The notes under the pieces are model-generated. The model saw only the letters and a program-made list of their open reading frames with translations, was not told the origin of the DNA and made no database searches. Positions 44,442 through 58,000 of a stretch of 64,000 nucleotides of DNA are shown here, one piece after another (position 1 is the first letter of the stretch; every line of letters starts with the position of its first letter). The stretch comes from Aralia elata (Eukaryota > Streptophyta > Magnoliopsida > Apiales > Araliaceae): NCBI GenBank assembly GCA_034770075.1, contig CM068377.1, forward strand, positions 57,158,275-57,222,274. The letters run 5' to 3'. The position numbers and the translations under genes were made by a program.

Positions 44442-46542
44442 TGTAATACCCGGGTAAAACTAAAATAATAATAAAATATTAAATAAATTAAATATTAAAC
44501 TCAACTTTTCATCTACCAAAAGATTTTTCATCTCTCTCCAACCTTTCCACTTCCTCTTTCTCTCTCTATATATATATACATATATATCAGTAAACTCATT
44601 CCCTCTCTCCTTTTTCTCTCTTACATATATCAATATGACTCTTAACTTCTATCTGATACAAATTTTGTAACGGATAAAAAGCTACTACAACAGAAAAAGG
44701 AAAGGTAGAAGATTCACTTTGTTGCAAAAGAAGCAAAAAGGTATTGTACCAATACTTTTCATAATGAATTGTTTTAGTGTTCTTTAATTGGTGTACATAT
44801 TAGTGTATTAAATAGGTATATCACATATATGAGTATGGATGGATCATTCTGATATGTAGTATTTCATTAATTTAACTAATAATTGTGAATTGTGAATTCA
44901 CATGTAAAGGACTTCTATTTTTAAAAATTATCTATGTTTTCAAATTGAGATAATTTATAATTAATGTGTATATATGTATAACCATGCATTAGCAAAATTT
45001 TATTTGGAAGGGAGGGTATTGATGTCATTTTATACTCATAAGGATTTTATGATATTATAACATAAGGATTTTAATTATTAAATAATATTTAGAGTGTTCT
45101 GCATATTGGAAGTGATTTCATGAAAAGTTAATTACATTGACATGTTAGTTCCATGTTATGGTTATAATAGATAAATTAAATTTTGTAAATATGTATGACT
45201 TGTAGTAGCGGTTCTTGTTCTACACTAATATTCACATGAACATTGTATAGTAATAAAGTTTCATTTTATTTTATTATATCAGACGAAGGGAATTTAAAGG
45301 GTTATATTTGGAACATAAAATTTTGGAGTATTAATAATTGATTTAAGGCGATAATTAAAGGCACCTTGAATGAATTACGAATTATTTTGGAATTATTAGT
45401 TTGAATTATATTTAATTCGAGGCGGATATGTTTAGGTGGTGAATAACATTTCGTATTTGATATCGTTGACATTTGAGGGTAAGATTTTGTGGAGTGTGTC
45501 ATAAGTGGTTTTGCGTATCAGGTACGGATTTCGAACTCCTTCAGCGATATTCTTGTGAAAGTTAATTAATTCGTTTTGTTTCTCGTTTCGAATTTCATTA
45601 TTATTTCATATAATTGTTTCTTGTGAAATTCATATGATGGTTACCTTTTGGCATTTAGAATTCGTATTTATACTCTTTAAATTATTTTGATTATTTGTAT
45701 CTCGTGATAGTGAAGTATGTTCGTATTTGAAATAATTCGATATCATTTGGAGATGGTCATGTAAGTCTTGTGATTTGAAACCCTTTTGGCTCACATTTTG
45801 TAGTTTGATCCTTAGGGTATACTTGAGCTAACCGCCTGTGGGGGTACCACAGGCATGTCCTCTTGACACCAGGGCATGACACCTTCCGTAGCGGTGTGAT
45901 CAGTCCATGGCGTATCCTTTTGTATGCTCTGGTGTGTGAGCATTGGCCATTTGATATATTTGTTCAGGATACGTATGGGTCGACCCAGTATTTGATTTGA
46001 TTTGATTTGTTTTGCAGATTAGTGACGTATGTGTTGTGCGTACTATCCGATTTGATTTGCATACATTATGGTACCGATGTATTTTGTTAGCCTTTGGCTA
46101 TTTGTATTTAAGCTCAGTATGAAATTATAACACCCAACCATTTGATTCAGCTTATTATTTTTGTACTCTATCTATTTGTCTCATTTGATTTCGTATTTCA
46201 GTTGTACATTTTTGTATATTTATATTCATACTGGGCATTTGGCTCATGCTGTGTTTTTCTTCCGGCAGGTAAGCAGGGGGATCAAGAACAAGTGTGATGA
46301 GAGATCTCTTCTATCCAATGAATTAGATATTTTATTTAGGTTGATTTAGAGTTGTATTAAATATTTTAAATATGGGTTGAGCTGTTTGACATTTATTATG
46401 GGTTGACTTATGGCAATTAATAAGTCAATTATTAGTTATTGGAGTTATCTATTTTGTGGTTTAGACCTTTTGATTTATTTTATAAGTTCTGTTGTGCTTT
46501 GCGCGTGACCTCCCTTTCCTATTTCGGAGATAGGGTGTTACA
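44442..46542 (+). mobile_element. G1 3' LTR (intact, 2101 bp)
   Basis: It runs TGTAATACCCGG to GGTGTTACA and is followed by the target copy GATAC. It serves as the reference that shows where C1 and O1 entered the 5' LTR. A minus-strand frame at 45302 recurs at 22067 in the other LTR and is not a gene. Confidence 0.92.
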
Positions 46543-46620
46543 GATACGAATACAGATAATATTCATTTTAATACGGATATGGATAATATCTGCTTTAATG
46601 CGAATACGGATAAAATTTTT
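46543..46620 (+). repeat. AATACGGATA-type repeats at the G1 target
   Basis: Several imperfect AATACGGATA motifs (GAATACAGATA, AATACGGATATGG, GAATACGGATAA) follow the element. On the other side 3726-3758 reads ATCCGTATCC and GGACGGATAC. G1 therefore entered a CGGATA-rich tract, and the true target is one of several similar words. Confidence 0.6.
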
Positions 46621-48204
46621 AGATCAAATATCGTATATTTCAGACTTCGTTTATAGACCTAAAGTTTATTATTAAAATACGAAAATAAAACTAAAATATT
46701 ATAAACTTAATGGGAAAACTTACTTTTTGTAAATTCAACTAGAATTATTAGTTTTGTATTTCATTATTTATGTTCTTTAATTGATTATTTTTCTTTGTAT
46801 GTTAATTCGGCATATCTTTTACGATCTTGCTTAATATATATTATCCCTATTCTATAATATAGGACTAATATTAATTTTTTTGAAGTTGTGTATCAAAAAA
46901 AAATAAAAAAATTGAAGTTAAATTGAAATATTTTTATATTTAAAATTAATATGAATTCATAATTTAGACAATACAATTATAAAAATTATAAACTACTAAA
47001 AAAGTAACGCAATAGTTAGATTAAAAGTGTTCGAGACAAACTTTTTCCTGTGAATGGAAAATTCTCATCTACTACGTACATACTATACTTGAAACAGCGT
47101 TGTCTTCATACCCTTACGCGTGGAAAGTAGTATTCAAAAGATAAATGAATTCTATCAATTTTAAATTTTAAGTACTTTATATTGATTTTCAAAATTCATC
47201 TTAATGTTATACGTATATAAACTGAGGGAGTATACATAATCAAACACTTTATCCTTGGATAAAATTGAAGCCTCTACCAATTCTAAATTTCTATTTGAAA
47301 TCACAAATTGTTTACCGATTAAAGCACAAAGTTTACCCATTAACTTAAATCTCCCGATTATTTAACTTCACATGCATCCCCCATTAAATTGTTTAGTCAC
47401 GTGGCATATATATTGCGTGTGTAATTCAAAAAAAAATGTAACAAGAAATTAGAGTGGAAAAAAAATTAGGAGTTACGAATAAGAGTGGAAGAGAAAAAAT
47501 AGGTTTCAAATATGTGGGGTAAAATGGTTGGGATATATTAGCATCGTTGTAAAGAGTTATTAGAGCTAATCCGTTTTCTTCCTCATATGTAAAAGTAGAA
47601 AACATAGGGTGATTGTGATGTGAAGAAGAGAATAACATATGATTAAATCTTTATTAGCATATACCTTCATTTGAATATTTTTAAGGTTCACGATTAGCCT
47701 CCCTTTTCCCCTTTTTCTTTCATTCTAGACGATTCAAGGCCGGAAGATACAGATATAATTTTTTTAGGTTATGTTTATTTACAAAAATGATGAGTGAGAT
47801 AAAAATATTTGTATTAATTTATTACTACTCTTGACTATTTATCACATGATTAATCTGTTATTTAATCACTTATACTATATTTAATCATTTCTAAAATCAT
47901 TTGATGAGGGATTATAATCTCAATTGAAAAGGTTTTATTATATAATCATCCTTTTGAAGTATCAATTGACCTTAAAAATGATCACAATTAGTTCAGAAAT
48001 TAAATAACGGATTAATCGTTAGATAAAATAGTCTAAAGTAACAATAAATTAGTACAAATAATCTTATCTCGTCCATTATTTTCAGTGGAATAAATTAATA
48101 CAGATAAATCATATTATTTAATCATAATAAACTAGTATAAATAATCTTATTTCGGTCATAGTGCATTGATTGAAAAGATAGAATTCAATGGCGAATACAT
48201 TAAT
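46621..48204. other. AT-rich intergenic DNA
   Basis: No gene is recognised. A single degenerate CTGAGGGAGTATA end at about 47222 looks like one terminus of an old Stowaway-type MITE; I could not place its partner. Short frames (for example 47426-47638) lack any family signature. Confidence 0.5.
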
Positions 48205-48495
48205 GTTGTGTTTGAATTGACGGAATAAAATGAAAAAAAGAATGAAATGGTTTTAAAGTATTTCAAGTGTAAGTTTAGTTGTTGGTGGTGAGTGATGTAA
48301 GATGACAAAATTATCACATATATTCATTCCAGTAGAATGGATTTTATTCTACCACCTCCTACATGGAATAAAAACACAAGTGAATGGAATGAATTTTTAT
48401 TCTATTGGAATGGTTTATCCTCAAAACTGATCATTAAATACACTATTTTTCATTTCATTCCTTCCTCCATTTCATTCCCTCAATCCAAACATAGT
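48205..48495. mobile_element. MITE-like element with ~27-bp terminal inverted repeats
   Basis: The left end TTGTGTTTGAATTGACGGAA and the reverse complement of the right end (CTATGTTTGGATTGAGGGAA) match at about 22 of 27 positions, extending to AAAATG. The ~290-bp interior has no coding capacity. A clear target duplication was not found, so the superfamily is open. Confidence 0.6.
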
Positions 48496-48617
48496 ATAAA
48501 TAGAAAGTTGTGTAATTTATTACCACTCTCATGACGATGGACATAGTTTTTGGACAAGATTAAAAAACATCAAAGTATTATAATTCCGACCCTTTAAGAA
48601 TAAGACCATGTTTTGAA

Positions 48618-48650
48618 GGTGATCGGTCTATTCGAAATAGACTGATCACC
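48618..48650. repeat. 33-bp hairpin
   Basis: GGTGATCGGTCTATT and AATAGACTGATCACC pair at 14 of 15 positions around a CGA loop. It may be the core of another small foldback element or a terminator-like structure. No adjacent gene is seen. Confidence 0.7.
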
Positions 48651-50324
48651 CTCACACTATGATCATATTTGTTTGCAAAATTAATACGCTTGAAATCAAA
48701 TTATTTAATCTAACCCCTAATTCCTTGTTTGTTTGAAAAATAGACCAAGAATTATTAGTTCATGAACATAACAAAATGACTTGAAGACTATTTAAAGTAT
48801 GTTTGCAATTATTTAAAAAATGTGATTACTGATTTTAATTATTGCTTTTGTTTATTTGTATTTTGTAAATGAAAAGCATTTTTAAAAACTAAATTAAAAA
48901 AAAATTGTATTAAAAAAATTAATAATCACTTATTTCAAGTGTAAATTATTAAAAAAAATTATTTTGATAAGTAAAGATGGACAATTGACAGAATAACTAA
49001 AATAAATAGGAATAGATTAATAACATACTTGGTTAAATCTAATTATTAGATTTAACAAATAGTTAGAAGTTCCAAACTGTAACTTATGATTATTTCCATA
49101 AAAAAATTAATTATAAGCAATTTTACAATCAAGTTACCATACACTTTTGCTTATTAAGATGATTATAAACAGATTTGACTATTTATAAGTAATCTCAAAT
49201 ACCCTCTTAATACCATGTTCAACCAAATATTATAATCCTTATCATTTAAAATTAAAAATTTGTTAACAAAATAAACCTTGACCCTTTTTAAATGACAAGT
49301 TTGTCTTATTTTATCCATCTATACCAAGTTACTAAAAAATATGATCTCTTTGTTATTAATGATGAGTGTATAATAATCTAAACAATAAGTCTTTTAACTA
49401 ACCCTTTAAATTATCCTAAACAAATTAAACATAACACATAATAATTTTAAATTATCTCATAAATAATCTCTTTTTAAATATAAGACAGAGACTATCTGAT
49501 CCAAAAACTAATAATCCTTAAAAATATTATTCCGAACTTATAATTCTTATAAAGAAACATGGCTTAAATGGGCCATCACATTCAACTTTTTTATTTTAAA
49601 AAATTCAAAAATTAATTAATTAAATATTAAACAAGCCAAGTCCAAACAACTCTTGGCTCTAAACAACTCAAGTCGACACCTCACCGTTTTGGCTCATTTA
49701 ACGAACTCTCCGTTTTGGCTCATTTAACGAACTCTCGAGTCGGACTTAATCAAATCGAGCCAGGCTTGCGTACTAAAGTTCTAAAGTTCAGGAACAGAAT
49801 TTATATAACTAAAAATAGCAACTTTATCTATTCAAACTAAATCATGAGTAACTAGATCAATCTACTTTATACTATTCACATATAAAAAAAAATGAAATAA
49901 CAACAATGCATATAAGGGAGAAATAGTAATGTCCTTTTAAGCTAAACCCATAGCCAACACCCTTCAGCTTATGTCGGTTAAAGTCCGTGAAATGATCCCC
50001 CTTTTATCATTACAATATAATAAAGCATTTCAGACTAAATACACTGTCGTGGTCTTTAAGTACATTAGACTCGCATTGAGTATAAGCTTATGGATAACTG
50101 GATCGCTGTGGAATGATAAAGGTATGTATTTGTATTCTAAAATACAGGCTTCAGCAAAGCGATAACGTAATGGCATAGTTGCCTTATAAAATGGGTTAGA
50201 TAAGCAACATACGTACGTTGGCCTAGGAGGACAATATACTTTTTTAAGTTAGAAACCAGCAGTATTGTAGTGAGTGGAGCATGGAGCCATACTTTAGAAG
50301 ACAGTACTGGTGAGTGGTGACTCT
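48651..50324. other. AT-rich spacer and putative 3' flank of the kinase gene
   Basis: No credible coding region is present. It includes a perfect 26-bp tandem duplication (49684-49709 and 49710-49735, starting CCGTTTTGGCTCATTTAACG). The 3' UTR of the minus-strand kinase gene should occupy roughly 50100-50324; no polyadenylation signal could be assigned with confidence. Confidence 0.5.
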
Positions 50325-53300
50325 TCATGGCCCTCCCATCTGTATCAACTGAGGTGGGGATTTTAGTAATTTCTTTAGTGTCTCAACAATGCTCCTAAAA
50401 GATGGCCGTTGAACGGGGTCACTGTCAAGGAACATCATAAAACTTCATAAAAAAACACAGATTAACAGAAGAAAGATTGTCTTGATAATTATATGAGCAT
50501 ACATGATAGTCAACCTAGTGTAGGTTCGAAAACATCCAAAATATCCAAAAAAATCCAAAACAGGTAATGAGGCGCACGTCACTATTAACACGTCACCACA
50601 CCCCAGAACACTGTTAACACGTCACCACACCCCAGAAGATGGCAAATGCATCAGCAAACATTACATGTAGGAAAAAATGCATGCGATAAACATGGAGTTT
50701 CATGTAATTCTTTTGAAGTATTCAAAGAATAATCTCCAAAAATTTTCCTTTTTATTTTGTTATGCTACCTTTTCTATTTCTTTCTAGTCCAAGAATAGAA
50801 TAATCTCAGGTATTTTCCAACCTTTATTTAATTATGCTATTGCTATCTCTCCCTTTCTTTTTAACAAATAATCACTGTCCGCGCTCACACACATACGCTA
50901 TGTACAGATTTTGGGTATGGAATGGAATTCTTTGAGGTGCTAAGCCCCCAGACCTTGCCATCGAAGCTGCCAAGATGGGTGGTAATTACCAATGAAAAGG
51001 AAATACACGGGAGCTCTTAAGACCATGAGAAAGAATGTGGTCTAGTTGGGTTCACGTTTGAACAAAAGTTAAACCAAGACTCGAGTCTTAAGTATAGGTT
51101 GATACCTGTTGAACATTTGCCTTAGCAACAATATTGATTAAACGCAAAATATTTTTTAAGATTAAAGAGAAAACAAGTCCTCCAAACAACTCTCTGTTTC
51201 ATGTTGGATTCGAACTCTTAATATACCCTTTTATAGCATTATAAAGCAATACAAATCATATTTGACATAGGAAGACATTCTTACTCGGCCCAACAAGATT
51301 CCATAAGAGAGGCCAAAATTGGAGAGGTATTCTGTGGAATAGTAAGCCTTCTATTTTGGAAAGCTACAGCTCCAACCACCTGGAAGTTGACAAGGTGATG
51401 TCAACCAACAAAAGCAAAGTACTTGCATGACTGATTGATGACAAGAAAATAAGAAAAAAGTGAAATATATAAACATAGATGTGCCAAAAACTCATTAGGA
51501 TTAACCTGCGCAGGGCCAAGTCCACTCCATGGCTGCTGCATAGTCACAAGCTCCCATAAAATCACTCCAAAACTATAAACATCAGACTTCTCGTTTGAGG
51601 GTTCTCCACGAAGGAATTCAGGGGCCATCCACTCAGGCTGAAATGGAAAGCAAGAGAGTTACATGCTGATTGATGCACTGGGAAGAAAATGTTGAACCTG
51701 CAAGATATTTATCAAAACATCTGACGTTCTATCGAGGATGGAGCTGGATCCCACAGCTGATCATAGACATAACCATAGGTACCAGAAAGGAATAATAAGA
51801 ATACAGAGGATAAAAGAGAAAGGAACAGAATTACATTGAGGAAGCCAAGTCTTTGATATGACAAATATCCTTATAAGTACTTTACTTAAAACAGTGTTGC
51901 CAATCAAGAAAGGAAGAATGAATGAACTTCTGTTACAAGCAGCTACAAACACCATTCCAGTTTCCAATCAGTTTTGGTCATGTCCATTCATCGTGTACCA
52001 TAATTACAATTAAATGTAAGGGTATATCACTAGCTAAATTTCACTGGACACATGATACATCTGAGAGATTGTATGCCCAGAACTTTTTTTCCATTAGTAA
52101 GTAGGAAACCAGGGAACCTCTTTTTAAGTTCTAAAAGATATGTCATGACTTGTGCATCAATTCAAGCATTCTTATTTCAACGAAAATATTTGATGGATAA
52201 TATGGATCAGTGAACCGGTGAGGGCCTGTCAGTCACATGGATTAAGAGAAACAGGTTCTAATTTTTGTGAAAATACAAAAGTATCTGTTCCATAATTATC
52301 TATTTCATTTACTTTAATTTTCGAAATATAAAGAAACAAGTGTTCTGCCGTGCAAACAGGGACAAACATCAATAAAAGAGAGTGCATGTGGGTTGTGTGT
52401 GAGAAACTTACCGTTCCAGCAACTGATTTTGACGATATAAAAGTATTGGCTTTGAATCTCGACAACCCAAAATCACATACCTAAGCATGATACAAATTAT
52501 GAGATTACTTTCTTATTGGCTAATTTGGGAGTTTGAAACAATTATACATTCATCACTATAACCTTTATACCTTCACCGTCCAATTTTTGTCAACCAACAG
52601 ATTTGGAGATTTAAGATCCCAGTGTACTATAGGTGGGTTAAGGCAATGAAGATAATTGATACCCTTTGCCTGCATAAAGCACAGGCCAAAAACTATTTTA
52701 TAACAGTTTCAGTTAGTATGAATAAAAGTAAATGTAAGATTCATTCATTACAAACCACATCCAGAGCCATCCTTAATCGTCGCCTCGGATCCAAAGTTTC
52801 CCCAGCCGATGGCCGGTGTATGAGACGGTATAGACTACCCCTGTTTCACAAAATTTAGATAAACGGAGGTTAGAATAAACAATCTGCCAAATTGACATTG
52901 ATAAAATTATTACACACTGAATAAATATCTCACCTAGGAAGATATTCTGTAACAATTGACAAATGTGGGCGCTTTGTAACAGCACCCATGAATAGAACAA
53001 CATTTGGATGACGGACACGCTTCATTATTGCAACCTTTAAAATAATCAATCACAGCTTTAGATATGGCCAATAAAGACAAGTAAGTATATCTTTGACAAA
53101 AATGGTTCTAGTTAAAAGACTATGTAACATACAAAAAACCAGCGTAGATTCAAAAAGATTAGCAAGGGCTATAATTCAATACAGTTTGCTGATACATGGA
53201 AAAAACATATCTTGTGAACTCTACAGAATTCACACACTTTGATATTGTAAAATAAATAAATTGAGCAGATGTTATATATATATGTCCTAATACAACATTA

Positions 53301-55063
53301 ACTTCACAGAGTATTTTGAAAGAACCTAATCTTTATTTTGTTCTTGGCTACATCCGTTCATAAAAGTCTCTTATTCATTGTTGATTTTTCTTTAGAAAAA
53401 TTTAGATTTGGAAGAACTAACGTACATATAAAATTGAAAAACAAACACAGCTTACTAATTGAAGAGCTAATGATTAAACAGAACTATATTTTAATCCATA
53501 CCTCCCTCAGAAACTCTTTTAGCTGATCATCATGAAAATCCTGAATGCTTAAAACCTTGACAGCAACATCCTGCAATAAAACTTGACCATATTACAATAG
53601 CATATTTGATTCATTTGCTTGTATATCAGGATGGAAATAAATTTATTGTTTAGAATAGAAAAATGAGACACTAGCTATTTAATTTTTATTTTTTTCATTC
53701 CTTTATTATTATTTTTTCTTTTTTTTTTTGGAAAAAGAGCTGCTCAAGAAGCGACTATTCCACATGAGATTACATGGTAACAAAGTGAATAGAAACTTTA
53801 GAGAACACCAGTCAGCCATCTACTGACACCTGCAAACAGGCACAGACTCGTAACCTCAGAGAAATACTATATATGTAAACTTAAAATCATGGAGGAACAC
53901 TACGCAAAATCTAACTGAATGAGATTTTAGGGCTGGAGTTCTAGCAATGGGATGAATGGCTCCATTAATCATCAGATATTTAATATAGAGCTGAATGTGC
54001 CTGTGCCTGTGCCTGGTAAACAAAATGCAGCGCTTAATATTTACAATAGTGCTGAATGTGTAAAAAAGTTTGTGCACGTTGTTCTTTGATACTCATCCAT
54101 GTGCATGAGAATCAAAAATGCAGCATTATCGGTTATCACTAATGCAAGTAACTGCTACTCTTCATAAGACTTATTTTAGTCACCAAAGAAAACAAAGGTA
54201 CGTGATCATATTTTTGTACAATCTATCAAGTTTACATTTCATATCGTTTGAAATAAATTAAAAGTATATGTGGTTAGACAATTGGTAATTGCCTAGGAAT
54301 AATTGTCTTTGTGTATAAAGGGGCTTTTTATCTATAAAACGTGGCATGTCTTCATATCACCAAAAAGGAAACCTCACATTTTATAACAGTACAGCTACAC
54401 ATTGAAAAAAACAATCAACATCATAATTGGTTTATGTCAACAGAATCAGACTTTACTCTATCCTCACAACACTGACAATCAATGATTAAATAGCAATGAT
54501 ATAATACTAACCGATCCATGCCATTCAGCACGATGAACTGTTCCAAAAGAACCTGTGAAGGGGAACAAAATGTATATTAATCACTTCAATTAGTTTTGAG
54601 AAAGTAAAGTATGGATAATTTCAAGGAAAGAATAACTAATAAATAATTGCGGAATAAGTACCAGCGCCAATACGCTCCTTGATATGTAATTCATCCCATG
54701 AAATCTCAAGCCAATCCATTGCAAGAGAAGGCTCAATAGTCAAGTATCTTGGGACAGTAACAGAAGAAAATTTTCCTAGTTTCTCGAGTCTACTCTCAAC
54801 CTCCGACAAATCTGATTGTCCCGAGAAGTTCACTTTAGGTGGTTGTATGCCAGCATTGCTTGTAACTATGCTCTCAGATACAACTATTTCTTGGTCTCCA
54901 CCAGGTATAGAATATTGATCCATTAGTATACCCCCAGCAGCAATGTCTACGGTTTCAAGTGATGTTAGTCCTTCAGAATTTTGATTAATTGGACTGTACA
55001 TGGTCTCTTTTCTATTTAGACGCAAGCTAGCATCCTCGACTGCACACCCTTCTTCCTTGCTGC
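50325..55063 (-). other. Kinase gene exons 7-16: linker and catalytic domain
   Basis: Exon 7 carries the linker and the beginning of the Gly-rich loop, split from exon 8 inside GAG|SFG. Exon 9 has the ATP-binding Lys. Exon 12 has the catalytic loop VHWDLKSPNLLVD: the Arg of HRD is Trp (TGG at 52619-52621), while Asp833, Lys835 and Asn838 are kept. Exon 13 has DFG and exon 14 the APE and KSDVYSFGVILWEL segments. Small exons of 41-145 nt match the Raf-like kinase pattern. The stop is TGA at 50325-50327. Confidence 0.93.
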
Positions 55064-58000
55064 CTGCAAAAGATTAATCTCAACAGATGTTCTATGTTGA
55101 CAATAATATTCTGAGATCTTGAGATCCCAGATATTTACACCAAAGATTTATATATTGCTTAAATATACAATAACTGAAGGTAAACAAGCTTCCCCCAAAT
55201 ACTAAAGCAACCTTGTGCTGAAGAAAATAAGTCAACCTGCTCAACCTATATATGGATGTTCTACATTTTCTACAATCTAATGCAAAACAATTCAAGCAGC
55301 GACCACAAATCCAAATCTTGTTTTTCTTTTTCTTTTCAAAGAAAATACAACAGTGATAATGGTTAGCCGTTAGCATTAACATTATGATCAATAAAGCATA
55401 TCCTATTCACGATTATTAACCGAGATACCATGCCTTGGTTTAAATGTGACAGCAACTCAACAAGGAGAGAAAAGACGCAAAATTAATTTGAGTTAGATCT
55501 GGCATGGTCATACCATAGTATCATCTCAAATCACATATTAGTAGGCAAAGACACAAAGGCTCTTCAGGTCATTCATTTAGCTGTTGGTATTATAGCCACA
55601 ATGACAATCAGTTTCAAAGGGGGGTTTAGGTAATTAAGTGTGAAGTTAAGTTATATAAACTTTTTTATAAAAAAAGTTATCTAAAACCAATTGTGTCAAG
55701 TCTGCCCACCGAATAATTCATTAAGCTCTCAGTTCTTGATGCATAGAGAATTGATAGCAAACTTCAAGGTTCGCAGTAGAGAACATACAGGGATAAAGAG
55801 GGTTTCCAGCAGTATCATTTGCATTTTTTGACTTCAGGATTTGACAAAATGACACATCATCCACGCAAGGTTGTTGAAATTCCTTTAAATGAGAAATCTG
55901 AAATGGTGAAGGCACTGAAGAAAGTACACCTCCATTGATTGAAGAATCCGGACCATGGACATTTCCTGGCTCCCCAACTAGATCAACTACAAACTCCCTG
56001 TTAAAAAGTATAGATGTGTATAAAGAAAACTGAATAACATGCAATAGATATATAAAAGACCAGAAGACACAATACAGGTATTATAGTTACATAGGAAGCA
56101 AAAATACTTCTCTGACAATAATGTATCCGCACAATTTTCTGTATCACATACCAACACTCTTGGGTACTTTGTCCGAACTTTTGAAGGTGTTATTAATTTG
56201 ACATTTAGAGTTCTTCACTAGGAGCGAACACTTTTTTAAGGGAATATGCAGGAGCAAGGGGTATTAATCACCATAGATGTTTGTACCTGATTAATATATA
56301 GAACATTTTATATGATATCTAATATATTATTGGCGTATTCATATCCTATTTTCCCCAAAAATATTGCACTGACGTATCCTTATCCCATATCCATATCTGC
56401 GCTTCTTAGATTTTACAGATATATCAGTAACTATGTTGTGCTATGTATAAATATAAAACCAAAAGCACCAACTGTCGGGTCTTGGATAGTTTGCTCAAGA
56501 AAATAAAAAAGCTAGGGAAAAAAAATCAAGAAGTAAATAAATCAAACATCCCCAAAGTCTACCAGTATAACAAAAGCCAAATGCAATGAATTCATAGCCC
56601 GATCTATTATGGGCCAAGGGTGAGCAAGTCACCACCCTTGAATTTGAAAAAGTTTTGTTAAGATAGAGAGGTGTATAAAAATTGTGCTCACCCATAAATG
56701 AATTTTTTAAAATTGTGCCAACCCATTTGACTTAAGTCTCTTCTCTACTAAGTCCAAGTCTCAAACCTCTTCAACCCACCTTCAATCTTTCACTCGTATC
56801 ATTCCTCTCCTTGGAAAAGGAGTATGTATCACCACTAAAAATGAGGCGATTATAAATCAATTTCAGAAATGAAGTATTGAAGAATGAAATTGTAATGATC
56901 TTCAAGTAATTTTATTGGAACATTCATTTGGTAACTTTTATTAATTTTATTTATTATAATCTTTTAGTAATCTTGTTTAGTTATAACAGTGCCCACGCTC
57001 AATAAAATTCCTGCAACTGTCGCTCAATGAATTGTAATAACAGGATCAGTACATGTAAGATTGAACAAGATTTTCCTCTTATCATTTTCTGCTATTAATA
57101 TTGAGTTATGTCCTGCAAGAACTAGCAGATGCAGATAATGATAATGAGAAAATATATATTTATGGCAGCAGATGCAAAAGAGGATGATGCGTAAAAGTTG
57201 GAAGACATATGTGACCTTTGGAACTTCTTGTCATCCTCAATTTTAACAAGGCATGAAGAGCGATGATCTTCAACACAATACTTGCAACCTCGAGCTATCC
57301 GGCACGGAAGACCTATGGAATCTGCCAATTTCTGTCATAAAAAAGTCTCACCCTATTAGTATTCTGGTCCTGTTGTTTTTCACCTTAATTATTCAGGCTC
57401 TGCAATAACAACCTTATAACACACACACACACACACACACACATCAAAGACAAAGAAAACAACCAATAAACCAGCACCTACACAGCCTTCCATCTAAAGC
57501 ACCAAGAAAGAGAAAAAAAACAATCATTTATCAAAAAACAAAAGTAGTATACCATGGCGCATACACTCTTTTCTATTTGGTATATTTATATTCTTTTCTA
57601 TTTGTAATATCAAATCTTGCTTCGCTTCAAAAAAGTAATAGAAAAATAAAGAGATAAAACAAATTTCATGTGTTCAAATATTTTATTTATATAGTGCTTT
57701 AAGTCATACTGATTATATGTCTATATTCGGATGTCCCTCTGTTCCATATATATAGGAAAAAGTTATTTAGCTATTGAAATGAAGAGGTATACAGAATACC
57801 GATGGTTCGCTTGAATTAATCTGATGAATCCTTTCACTAATAGGTGACATCCTGGACACTTCACTTAGCCCTAACTATGCAACTTAGATGACATCTTAAC
57901 CAGTCAATACAAAAAATACGGTTCATTCAGAACTCTATACCATAACAAACGATTTCATGTGCCATAGTTAGGTAAATTAACTTCTCTCGAGACTAAGTGA

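Larger units (their letters stand above)
3759..46542 (+). mobile_element. G1: Tekay/Del-type chromovirus (Ty3), split by three insertions
   Basis: The element is bounded by the 5-bp duplication GATAC (3754-3758 and 46543-46547) and LTR termini TGTAATACCCGG...GGTGTTACA. Its 5' LTR is in three pieces (3759-4241, 21656-22409, 34303-35188) and its intact 3' LTR is 44442-46542. Order on the plus strand is LTR, Met-tRNA primer site, gag, protease, RT, RNase H, integrase, chromodomain, polypurine tract, LTR, which is the chromovirus order. Without C1, O1 and T2 it is about 9.3 kb. It is the outermost and therefore oldest insertion of the nest. Frameshifts and stops make it inactive. Confidence 0.9.

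Noticed and set aside
54636..55025. Separate 129-codon gene
   Set aside because: It is exon 7 of the kinase gene running on into intron 7; splice sites and family text join it to exons 6 and 8.
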